From: an uncultured Alphaproteobacteria bacterium
Lineage (GTDB): Bacteria; Pseudomonadota; Alphaproteobacteria; RF32; CAG-239
Assembly (NCBI GenBank): GCA_944390315.1
Contig: CALXPO010000018.1
Span: forward strand, 1 to 64,000
DNA length: 64,000 bases
Reading direction: 5' to 3'
Position numbers and translations under genes: made by a program. Position 1 is the stretch's first letter. Every line of letters begins with the position of its first letter. This document shows, in pieces, positions 17,660 to 25,468 of this stretch. The notes beneath the pieces are model-generated. The model searched no databases and was not told the origin of the DNA. It worked only from the letters and a program-made list of their open reading frames with translations.

Positions 17660-18346
17660 ATGTTTTTTATTGCTTTATTGATGCTGCTTCTGTCGTCTTC
17701 GGCAAGTGCGCAAGAAGTTACTATCGTCGATGACGGGTTTATTTGTATCGATGCAACAACCAAGGCAGAACAAAAGTATCAAATTCAAAAATATTTGCTG
17801 ACATCTATCTCTACGGTAGAAACAGGAAAATGGAATAAATCTGCTCAGCAAAAAATGGCTTGGCCGTGGACAATTAATGTACGCGGAAAAGGTCACTATT
17901 ATAAAACAAAAGAAGCGGCCGTAAAAGCTGCTCAAAATTTGCGTAAAAAAGGTATCAACAACTTTGACGTCGGATGCATGCAAATTAATATGCGATTTCA
18001 TGGTAAAGAATTTGCCAGCTTAGAAGATGCCTTCGATCCGCAAAAAAACGTTGAATATGCGGCTAAATTTTTGAAAAAACTATACGATAGAAGACAAGAT
18101 TGGATGCAGGCCGCTACCGATTATCATTCAAAAAGACCTAGCAAAGCTAAAATCTATAAGAAAAAATTGCTTGCTTCTATCGAAACTGTCAAAAAGGGGC
18201 ATCAAACTTACACAACTCTTTATGCTTCAAACTTATTTGAAGATCAAAATACGGAGAAAAAACAACGCAGTTGGTTAAGTCGTTGGTTGTGGGGTGATGA
18301 TGAAGACGAAAAATCCCAAGATGTTAAATTATCTTTGAGGAATTAG
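17660..18346 (+). CDS. Secreted lytic transglycosylase (SLT domain)
   Basis: I place the start at the ATG at 17660 because it opens a clear signal peptide (LLMLLLSSSASA); the ORF extends 150 bases further but into spacer. The 228-residue product has the SLT pattern: the catalytic glutamate in S-T-V-E-T-G near residue 56, G-C-M-Q-I-N near 110, and N-V-E-Y-A-A-K-F near 134, followed by A-T-D-Y-H-S. It would cleave peptidoglycan glycan strands in the periplasm. A Lys-rich tail with W-L-S-R-W-L-W ends the protein. The thioesterase gene starts five bases later. Confidence 0.8.
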   Translation: MFFIALLMLLLSSSASAQEVTIVDDGFICIDATTKAEQKYQIQKYLLTSISTVETGKWNKSAQQKMAWPWTINVRGKGHYYKTKEAAVKAAQNLRKKGINNFDVGCMQINMRFHGKEFASLEDAFDPQKNVEYAAKFLKKLYDRRQDWMQAATDYHSKRPSKAKIYKKKLLASIETVKKGHQTYTTLYASNLFEDQNTEKKQRSWLSRWLWGDDEDEKSQDVKLSLRN

Positions 18347-18350
18347 TGCC

Positions 18351-19088
18351 ATGAATGTCGGCAAAATTACACTTGATTACCATATCAAAAGTTATGAATG
18401 CGATTGTAACGGAAATTTGCGTTTGCTGACTTTGATGAATATCTTTCAAGATGTTGCCGACACTCATGCTTCAAAACTCGGGGTCGGAATGGAACATTAC
18501 AAGGCTCATGGCTTGGCTTGGGTCGGTTCAAACTATATCATCAAAATCGAAAAAATGCCAAGATGGCACGAAAAAATTACAGTAACATCTTGGCCTTCCG
18601 TTGAAAAAAAACTCGGTGCCATCAGAGATTTTGAAGTCCGTAACGAAAATGATGAAATTATCATTCGCGCTACCAGCCAGTGGATTTTGATTGATTTTGC
18701 CAAAAGGCGTCCGGTTTGTTTACGTGACAATCTACCGGAATACACGGTTGTAAGCGAACGTGCATTAGATACCGAATTTTCTAAACTTCCCGAACCAGAA
18801 AAAATTGATTATCAACAAATTTTCCAAATCCGCTTTGATGATATCGATATCAATAAACACGTCAATAATGCCGTCTATCCTCTATGGGCGACCGAGGCTT
18901 TGCCTCATGATTTTAGGCAGGACCATATACCGCATCTCATCGAAATTGCTTTTAAAAAAGAAGGAATATATGGAGAAAATGTCAATATCCATTCGGAACT
19001 TGACAACCTGACAAGTTTGCACACTATCTACGCCGATAATGATAAGCGTGAATTAGCTAAAATAAAAATTCAATGGGTGAAGTTATAA
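18351..19088 (+). CDS. Acyl-ACP thioesterase family protein (double hot-dog)
   Basis: The 245-residue product has two hot-dog domains. The first (about 1-140) carries Y-E-C-D-C-N-G, L-M-N-I-F-Q-D-V-A-D and H-G-L-A-W-V. The second (about 155-245) begins F-D-D-I-D-I-N-K-H-V-N-N, the usual catalytic region. Length and domain order match bacterial acyl-ACP thioesterases, which release fatty acids from acyl carrier protein in the cytoplasm. It begins five bases after the transglycosylase stop and is probably cotranscribed with it. Confidence 0.85.
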   Translation: MNVGKITLDYHIKSYECDCNGNLRLLTLMNIFQDVADTHASKLGVGMEHYKAHGLAWVGSNYIIKIEKMPRWHEKITVTSWPSVEKKLGAIRDFEVRNENDEIIIRATSQWILIDFAKRRPVCLRDNLPEYTVVSERALDTEFSKLPEPEKIDYQQIFQIRFDDIDINKHVNNAVYPLWATEALPHDFRQDHIPHLIEIAFKKEGIYGENVNIHSELDNLTSLHTIYADNDKRELAKIKIQWVKL

Positions 19089-19374
19089 ATTTATTTTTTA
19101 TCAAAATACCTTTCAATATATAAGTCTCTGTATAATAAGCAGGTGGGGCTTAGCCTGAAGCAAACAATAACTTAAATCGCCTATTACATATACAAAACTT
19201 TGTGCTAACAGAAATTTCCCAAAAACCGTCCTTTTCCTCTTTCAGAAACAAGAAAGCTCGGATAAAGCCCAAATTGAGCTATATTTTTCTTTATACATCT
19301 TCATCTATGATTTTTAACTCTCAAAAAACTAATATTTTCCTATTCTTTTACCTAAAAGCATAATTGGTTGAATC
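19089..19374. other. AT-rich spacer after the thioesterase gene
   Basis: No gene is visible. A weak hairpin, AGCTC at 19255-19259 with GAGCT at 19276-19280 followed by a T-rich tail, may end transcription of the thioesterase operon. Confidence 0.35.
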
Positions 19375-19540
19375 TTTCAAAAAATTTTTTATTAGTTGCC
19401 TTAGCATTCAACCCCGCATAAACTCGTGGTTGAATGCTAAGGTGTTTGAACAACATCGCTCTACGCCAACGAGCGTGGTCAAGTCGCAAAGTTGGTAGCT
19501 GATTTAGAACTCTAATTTTACTGATGGATATCTATCAGCT
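19375..19540 (+). repeat. Terminator-associated dispersed repeat, copy B
   Basis: This is one of the better-preserved copies. It opens TTATTAGTTGCCTTA. An 11-bp inverted repeat (AGCATTCAACC with GGTTGAATGCT) follows, then a CGCTC/GAGCG hairpin and the core GTAGCTGATTTAGAA at 19495-19509. Its orientation matches the upstream thioesterase gene. Confidence 0.7.
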
Positions 19541-19590
19541 CCCTTAATTTTTAAAAGCGCCTTTATTGTATGATTATCCTATGACACAAA

Positions 19591-19623
19591 AAAATTCCTG
19601 TTGTTTTTTTCAACAGGAATTTT
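19591..19623 (-). terminator. Intrinsic terminator of the small membrane gene pair
   Basis: AAAATTCCTGTTG and CAACAGGAATTTT form a 13-bp perfect stem just past the end of the frameshifted gene on the minus strand. Confidence 0.75.
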
Positions 19624-19642
19624 CATAAAACTCGTTAAACTT

Positions 19643-19890
19643 TTATTGCTTGTTTGATTGCTCTTTTTTTCCTAAGGCAATGCCAAGCAAGATAAAGATA
19701 ACATTTACAATCAGGACAATGTAGAAACAGGTGTTATTATCTATACATGTTCCTGCTGCAATAAGAATGAACACAACGGCGGCTACTGAGCTAAAGACAT
19801 TTTTCTGTCTTACAAGTACAACCCCACACTTACACTGAAGTATAGTCCTATGCCGCCAAACAAAAAAGCCAAGATGATATCTGTTCCCAT
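19643..19890 (-). pseudogene. Small membrane protein gene, frameshifted
   Basis: From the ATG at 19890 the frame codes 26 residues (MGTDIILAFLFGGIGLY then more) and stops at 19810-19812. A second frame continues without a break from the same spot for about 57 residues with two hydrophobic segments and a lysine-rich end (GKKEQSNKQ), stopping at 19643. A single inserted base near the GGGG run at about 19825 would restore one protein of about 83 residues. It may be a pseudogene, a recoding site or a sequencing error. It follows the 92-residue membrane gene by ten bases. Confidence 0.55.
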
Positions 19891-19900
19891 AATGCTTAAA

Positions 19901-20179
19901 TTAAATGTTCATCAGACCACCGTCCAACGGTCCTTCCCCGCCGCAATAATGTACGAACAGAGCTACCAGGACTACCAAAACAATCATAATTCCGAGTGCC
20001 CAAAAGCCGCATGCCACTGATATATTACAGAAAGCCCAAATAATACGGACAACTGCGGCAGCTAACATTAAACCACCTAATACAGGGAAAAAACAGCCAA
20101 TATTAACGTGTTCAGTTAATGCAATAAATAGTGTGCCTATAAAAGACAAGCCACCAACTGTTAAAAGACATTCAAACAT
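19901..20179 (-). CDS. Small three-helix membrane protein, Bacteroidota-like leader
   Basis: The 92-residue product is almost entirely hydrophobic, with about three membrane helices and a short tail rich in glycine and cysteine (HYCGGEGPLDGG). The family is not recognised. The leader is extremely AT-rich (TAAAATATAATTTT directly before the ATG) without a Shine-Dalgarno sequence, as is typical of Bacteroidota rather than of neighbouring genes. The frameshifted membrane gene follows on the same strand. Confidence 0.55.
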   Translation of the reverse strand: MFECLLTVGGLSFIGTLFIALTEHVNIGCFFPVLGGLMLAAAVVRIIWAFCNISVACGFWALGIMIVLVVLVALFVHYCGGEGPLDGGLMNI

Positions 20180-20248
20180 AAAATTATATTTTAAAGATTA
20201 ATAATAAAGGAAAGTATTTTTAATATACCATCTATTAAAAAAACGCAA

Positions 20249-21592
20249 TTATTTTCTTTGGCTGCTTTGAGCTTGATATTTTCTGTATTCATGCTCTATT
20301 TGATTATAACCGAACATTTCCGCCGTTTTTTTATTAAATTTTTCAGAGTGAATAGCTAAACGAACTTGACTTTCATTAATGGAATTTACTTCTTTCCAGT
20401 TTTTCCAGCCAACCATTTTGGCAGAAATTTCCAAGGCTTCATGATGTGCAATATTGAGCATATTTTTCAATTTTCTTGCTTTTTGTTTTAGTATCTCAAT
20501 ATATATTTCTCTGGCACTTTTCTGTATTTTCAACAAACGCTCATATATTTCCGGAAGATAGTAAGACGGAACTCTTTCTACCTGCAAACTTAATTTTGGA
20601 AAATATTTTCTTATTTCGGTCAACAAATCATTTTCCACAATTTTGGGTTCTTGTTCATCAAGTAATAGCCTTCCATTGCTGAAAAGAGCATATTTTACCG
20701 TGTCAGGAGCATAAAACAAATGTTCCGACGGACAGACAACACTCAAACATTTGTTATTATCTGCCAACAGTTTATAAATAAAAATATTCATTTTCAGCTT
20801 TTCATCTTCCGTCAGTTTCCTTTCGGACTTGTTCGGCTTGGCCTTATCAGCCGGCAAAAACCAGTCAAATTCTTCTGCCTTTTTATAAATAGCTTTTATA
20901 TAATTTTGCGGCACGTACTCTCTTTGCAAATAAACATATTCAGGATGACGGCGGCGAAAGGCTTCAATTTTACGATAATCTCGAACACCATGCCTGTTAC
21001 CGTATTCCTCCGCAACCAAAAAACGCCCGTCTGACATCAAAGCCAAATATTCTCGGCATTCTGAATCTATTTTTTCTTCTTTAGACGCTGTCAGACAAAT
21101 ATTGCCGTTTGTAAACAAATTCTGGATAAATTTCTTTTGCTCCGGTAGTTTTTCAAAATAGAAGTTTTGCATATCTGAATAGATATTATCTATATTTTCA
21201 ATAAGTTGTTCCATATTTGAGTATGAATAGCCTTGTCTGATGTTATGGTTCCCGTAAACTTTTTTAACCATAAAATTTTTTTGAGCAGCAAGTTTCAGGA
21301 CTCTTTCTATCGCCTCTTGAGGTACGTCAAAACGATAAAACAGGCTGCCATCGGCAAATAAAATGAAACGATTATTATCGAAAGGCAAAAGCACTTTTTT
21401 AGATAAAACTTGACCGAATGCCTGAGCCTCTTTTTTTATATCATAACGAAGATTCCATGCTTTCATTGAGTAAAACGGATTATAACCGACGGCTTCTTCA
21501 TGCGCCATCAGTCCGATGATTTCTTCAAACGGTAAAATTTTTTCGGATAAGGCTAATTTTTTGTTATAGAAAATAGAAATATTATCAGTCAT
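20249..21592 (-). CDS. Unknown 447-residue protein with three similar segments
   Basis: The product has no signal peptide and no clear membrane helix. Three segments share a pattern of a short strand followed by D/N-G-R/S-L/F: ILFADGSLFYRFD near residue 75, LALMSDGRFLVAEE near 185, and YALFSNGRLLLDEQ near 310. This suggests three copies of one domain. The C-terminus has A-L-E-I-S-A-K-M-V-G-W-K-N-W near 395, which recalls the ALE-A-GF-DW motif seen in some plasmid-borne proteins; this is a weak resemblance. GAGGAG precedes the ATG. Single gene. Confidence 0.55.
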   Translation of the reverse strand: MTDNISIFYNKKLALSEKILPFEEIIGLMAHEEAVGYNPFYSMKAWNLRYDIKKEAQAFGQVLSKKVLLPFDNNRFILFADGSLFYRFDVPQEAIERVLKLAAQKNFMVKKVYGNHNIRQGYSYSNMEQLIENIDNIYSDMQNFYFEKLPEQKKFIQNLFTNGNICLTASKEEKIDSECREYLALMSDGRFLVAEEYGNRHGVRDYRKIEAFRRRHPEYVYLQREYVPQNYIKAIYKKAEEFDWFLPADKAKPNKSERKLTEDEKLKMNIFIYKLLADNNKCLSVVCPSEHLFYAPDTVKYALFSNGRLLLDEQEPKIVENDLLTEIRKYFPKLSLQVERVPSYYLPEIYERLLKIQKSAREIYIEILKQKARKLKNMLNIAHHEALEISAKMVGWKNWKEVNSINESQVRLAIHSEKFNKKTAEMFGYNQIEHEYRKYQAQSSQRK

Positions 21593-21761
21593 GGCTTTAG
21601 CTCCTCTCTTATCGGGAACAACTTTGATGCCTGCCTCTCAAAATTCCCTTATTTTAAGGATTAAAGTCAAAACTATGTATGAAAGATTATCTCGTCCGAG
21701 TTCGCTAAAGGTAGGCAGCAAGCGTTAATCATCGCTTATGTGTTAGATGATAGCAAATTTT

Positions 21762-23735
21762 TCACTTGTCGTCAATCGTACAATTCCAATAGCGGCAACC
21801 AATATAATCACGAACGGTCTTTAAACTCAATTTATCCTTATCGGCAAAAATCGCCACACCGCCTGCTGCATGTACATCAAATTCTTTGCCATCAATTTTG
21901 ACCGATTGTTGTTGTTTGATTTGTACACGATTGGGGTATAGCGGATTTTTTAAAGTTTTCAAAACTTTCTTCCCGCCCTTTTCGGCTTCGGCCGCAAATT
22001 TTTCCATCCACATTTGTTTGTTCCAGCGACCGGCTTTGGGCATAAAATAATATTTTCCGTTATTGTGGTCGAGGATGGCTACTGTTTTAATTTCCGAATC
22101 GATAATTATTTCCGGACGTTCGGTTGTTACAATACTTAGGCATCCGATTACAAAGAATATAACTCCCCACCAACGCCAACGTCCGCACCACAAACACAGC
22201 CATAATCCTCCCAAAGTAATTAAAGCCAAGCCCCAAACCGGCATCGGCATAATATAGTCCGTCGCATAAGGCAAAGAAGAAACCCAAAGCGTCAGTCGAT
22301 TGGTTAAAGACAATCCGTAACCGACAATTTTGAGCGGTAACCATTCCAATCCAAAAGGCATAACCAACAATGATATCAGCACAAACGGCATAATCACAAA
22401 TCCGATAATCGGTCCCGAGAGTAAATTGGTCAGTCCGCTATAATAGTCAATTTGATTAAAGTGATATATGCTAAACGGCAAAGTTGCAACGGATGCTACA
22501 AAATCAGCAATAACCACACCGGCCAAATAGGCAAAAACACCGCGAGCAATTTTTCTTGTCTTGCCTATTTCCTCGGCATTCAAAAAACGATTGAGCCGAC
22601 TGGCATATTTTTCATAAAAAGCAACCAAAGCCACCACCGCAGCAAAAGACATTTGAAAACTGGCTCCGACCAAAGCCTCGGGCGTCATGACCAAAACAAT
22701 CAGAGCCGCAACGACCAAAGTACGCATGGAAATAGCCTGACGATCAGCCAAAACAGCCGTTAATACGACTCCTGTCATAACAAAAGCCCTTACCGCAGGA
22801 ATTGCCGCTCCCGAAATGACTAAATAAACAGCGGCTACAATTAATGATAAAACTGCAGCAACCTTCTTGGAATTATATTTTAAGGCAAGCGGCGGTATCA
22901 GCGCCATAAACACCCTGACCAACAAAAACATTAATCCCGCCAACATACTCATATGCAAACCAGAAATGGATAAGAAATGCGCTAATCCTGAATTGCGATA
23001 GGCATCAATCAATTTACGGCTGATTTGTGTTTGGTCTCCGGCAATAATCGCTACCGCCACAGAGGCTTCATCTTTGGGAAGAACACTGTAAATTCTCTTA
23101 CCAATATTCTGGCGCAGTCTTGCCGCCCAGTCAGACAAACGCAAATTGTCATCGGAACATTTTATCGGCAGCACTTCGCTCGGAATATAGCCTGAACCAT
23201 TTATATTTTCAAAAAACAGCTTGCGATTAAATTGATATCCGTCGGCAACCGAAGGCAAAAACGGCGGAGAAACAACGGCTATCATTTCCACACAATCTCC
23301 GGTTTTGAGACCATAATCTTTGTGTATCATACTCAAGCGGTAACGACCGACAAGCGGGTTATCGTCAAAATCTTTCATATGGCTCAAGATCAAACGTGTC
23401 CGTCCGCGGTAATTTTTATCAAGTTTATCAATTCTGCCGCTTAAATAAAGTTTGTTATCCGTTATTCTTTCAGTTTGAAAGTACAAATAAGCCGAACGTA
23501 ATTGAGCGTTCATAAAACCACAGGCGATCACCAACAAAAACAAAGCATATATTCTAATCCGGCGAAAGAAAATCGTGATGAGCAGTATTATGAATACTAA
23601 AGTTATACCCAGCCATAGCGGCGGCTCAACTGAAAGCATAAAATAAATAGCTATGCCCAAACCAAACATTACCGGCAGCCACAAAAACCACCGATTTTGT
23701 TCATAACTCAAATAAGATTTCAGCTTTGATAACAA
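21762..23735 (-). CDS. comEC: ComEC/Rec2 family DNA-uptake channel
   Basis: The 657-residue product has a DUF4131-type N-terminal region with two to three helices followed by an OB-like part (about 90-190), then the Competence domain with about ten helices and the motif H-F-L-S-I-S-G-L-H-M near residue 250. The C-terminal metallo-beta-lactamase domain found in Firmicutes ComEC is absent; a short soluble tail of about 100 residues follows instead, as in many Alphaproteobacteria. The start is a TTG at 23735, with AAGG 14 bases before. ComEC passes single-stranded DNA across the inner membrane. Confidence 0.85.
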   Translation of the reverse strand: MLSKLKSYLSYEQNRWFLWLPVMFGLGIAIYFMLSVEPPLWLGITLVFIILLITIFFRRIRIYALFLLVIACGFMNAQLRSAYLYFQTERITDNKLYLSGRIDKLDKNYRGRTRLILSHMKDFDDNPLVGRYRLSMIHKDYGLKTGDCVEMIAVVSPPFLPSVADGYQFNRKLFFENINGSGYIPSEVLPIKCSDDNLRLSDWAARLRQNIGKRIYSVLPKDEASVAVAIIAGDQTQISRKLIDAYRNSGLAHFLSISGLHMSMLAGLMFLLVRVFMALIPPLALKYNSKKVAAVLSLIVAAVYLVISGAAIPAVRAFVMTGVVLTAVLADRQAISMRTLVVAALIVLVMTPEALVGASFQMSFAAVVALVAFYEKYASRLNRFLNAEEIGKTRKIARGVFAYLAGVVIADFVASVATLPFSIYHFNQIDYYSGLTNLLSGPIIGFVIMPFVLISLLVMPFGLEWLPLKIVGYGLSLTNRLTLWVSSLPYATDYIMPMPVWGLALITLGGLWLCLWCGRWRWWGVIFFVIGCLSIVTTERPEIIIDSEIKTVAILDHNNGKYYFMPKAGRWNKQMWMEKFAAEAEKGGKKVLKTLKNPLYPNRVQIKQQQSVKIDGKEFDVHAAGGVAIFADKDKLSLKTVRDYIGCRYWNCTIDDK

Positions 23736-23790
23736 TTTTTTATATAACCTTTTATCTATCTGCCTTTGTTATATCTAGCGCAAAAATAAA

Positions 23791-23821
23791 AAAGTGCCAA
23801 ACTTTTATTGTTTGACACTTT
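23791..23821 (-). terminator. Intrinsic terminator
   Basis: AAAGTGCCAAAC pairs with GTTTGACACTTT with one mismatch. It lies between the 98-residue gene and comEC on the minus strand. Confidence 0.6.
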
Positions 23822-23835
23822 GGGCAACTTGCAGA

Positions 23836-24132
23836 TTACCACAACAATGCAGATAGCTTTCGTCTTATACTGTCCAAATCTGCGGCCGAAACCATAATCA
23901 CATTTATGACTATCGGCGAAAGATGCGGCAGTAACCCTTCACTGATGATAACGGTTCCACTGTTCTTGATTGAAGAATTGTTATAAAAACCGAGATCTTC
24001 AACATAAACCGAATTCTCATCAAAATAAGCTAAATCATCATCTGCAAGTCTTTCTACTTCCCAATTATCATCTCCTTGCAACAATACGGGACAATAATCG
24101 ACCAACTCTTTTAATAATTGTTCTATTTTCAT
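23836..24132 (-). CDS. Small acidic protein of unknown function
   Basis: The 98-residue product is soluble and acidic, with an N-terminal helix (KIEQLLKELVDYC), an Asp-rich middle (LADDDLAYFDENS), a predicted beta region and a C-terminal helix. The family is not recognised. A terminator follows its stop, so it is transcribed apart from comEC. No Shine-Dalgarno sequence is obvious. Confidence 0.5.
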   Translation of the reverse strand: MKIEQLLKELVDYCPVLLQGDDNWEVERLADDDLAYFDENSVYVEDLGFYNNSSIKNSGTVIISEGLLPHLSPIVINVIMVSAADLDSIRRKLSALLW

Positions 24133-24283
24133 ACTAATAAACTATTTAGACTATTAGGATATATTTTTTTAGCTCTCCTGTCAATTTTGTTTTACTCTTT
24201 TCAAATTTTATATTTCATATTTTCGATTTATAAGCTATGATTATGATATTGATTTTTAATTCACTTTTATAAAGGATTTTTCA

Positions 24284-25054
24284 ATGGCTCTGAGTTTTTC
24301 AACTGCTTCTATTGTTAAACAACAAACAAACAATTTGTATCACCAAGTCAAAGAATTGGATTGCAGTCATTTGACTGAAATTATAAAAACAACGGCCTTG
24401 GTCGACAAAATGTTAATTCAATTTCGCGATGATATTGAGTTGTTGATTTTGCAAACACATCTTGAAATACTTAATTCTCGCGAACAAAGAGCCCGCGCAC
24501 TTGCAACCCGTATTTGGGAATTGGGAGGAAACATATCCCTCACCTTTGAAAAAATGTATCTTGACGATTTGATGAATCTTGGACTGCTTGAAATGTCCAT
24601 GCTTTTAATTAAACCTCACTTTGAGAATCTGTCCGAAGATATTGAAGTTTTTCCACTAGAAATGATAAAATTTGCCCTTATGACCGGCAGCATACCTTTG
24701 CTTAGAAAAATCTTACTGGCAACCGGAACGGATAATCCGCTTTATCATGCTCTCAATCAATTTGTTGAAGCCTACCAAATCAATCAGTATGAAGAACATT
24801 TCAAAAATATTTTAAAAATTGCAATGGAAACTTTTTCGCGAGAAATGTCTGCCTTTGACTACAATATATATACTGACAGAGGATTTACGGATATCGAAAT
24901 CGTTTTTTATTTTAATAACAATGTTCGAGAACTGAATAAATACTTAATGTTACTTGAAACAAAAATTAATAGCTATTTTCTTGCCGTCGGCGTAAAAAGA
25001 ATTCACAATTTAAGTTTTGTCTGCAAAAATATTCAAGAACATCCAAAATTCTAA
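24284..25054 (+). CDS. Unknown helical cytoplasmic protein, 256 residues
   Basis: The product is mostly alpha-helical with no signal peptide or membrane helix. Heptad-like leucines run through residues 30-125, and the C-terminal part has F-Y-F-N-N-N-V-R-E-L-N. The family is not recognised. AAAGGA lies eleven bases before the ATG. It diverges from the 98-residue gene and ends in a terminator, so it is a single-gene unit. Confidence 0.6.
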   Translation: MALSFSTASIVKQQTNNLYHQVKELDCSHLTEIIKTTALVDKMLIQFRDDIELLILQTHLEILNSREQRARALATRIWELGGNISLTFEKMYLDDLMNLGLLEMSMLLIKPHFENLSEDIEVFPLEMIKFALMTGSIPLLRKILLATGTDNPLYHALNQFVEAYQINQYEEHFKNILKIAMETFSREMSAFDYNIYTDRGFTDIEIVFYFNNNVRELNKYLMLLETKINSYFLAVGVKRIHNLSFVCKNIQEHPKF

Positions 25055-25087
25055 AAACTTAAATAATATTGTCGAAACTACTCAAGA

Positions 25088-25122
25088 AAATGGCCTATCT
25101 GCTCTGCCGATAGGTCATTTTT
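25088..25122 (+). terminator. Intrinsic terminator
   Basis: AATGGCCTATC pairs with GATAGGTCATT and is followed by TTTT. It lies about 35 bases after the stop of the 256-residue gene. Confidence 0.65.
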
Positions 25123-25309
25123 ATAATTCTGCACTTCAACATCTTCAATCTTTAGTCCATAGCTTATATTATAAACTTAGCAATCGTTTAACATTTTTTA
25201 CTCAAAATAAATATTTTTAAGCAACTTGGCAAAAGTATATTATCCAACTCCATCAGAGATATTGAAACACATTTGACATCTCGAAAGAGGCTAATTTTTG
25301 AATAAATAG

Positions 25310-25430
25310 GCATTCTTTCAATAGACCGGAGATTCTAAATCAGCGACCAATTTAATTACGCTTGTCGGCAAAAAACCGTGTTGCTCCGAAACCTTGATAC
25401 TTTTTTCTGTAACGTGGTCAAACAACAGTA
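25310..25430 (-). repeat. Terminator-associated dispersed repeat, copy C
   Basis: On the minus strand this copy reads GAGCAACACGG, GCCGACAAGCGT, then the core GGTCGCTGATTTAGAATC (25331-25348). The left part has diverged. It follows directly after the terminator of the 861-residue gene and has the same orientation. Confidence 0.55.
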
Positions 25431-25431
25431 T

Positions 25432-25462
25432 AAAGGCGGTTGCCTTAATTACAACCGCCTTT
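25432..25462 (-). terminator. Intrinsic terminator of the pseudo-protease gene
   Basis: AAAGGCGGTTG and CAACCGCCTTT form an 11-bp perfect stem seven bases past the stop at 25469. Confidence 0.75.
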
Positions 25463-25468
25463 GATAGA

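Noticed and set aside
25017..25220. 67-codon frame downstream of the 256-residue gene
   Set aside because: It overlaps that gene's end and runs through its terminator hairpin, so it is unlikely to be translated.
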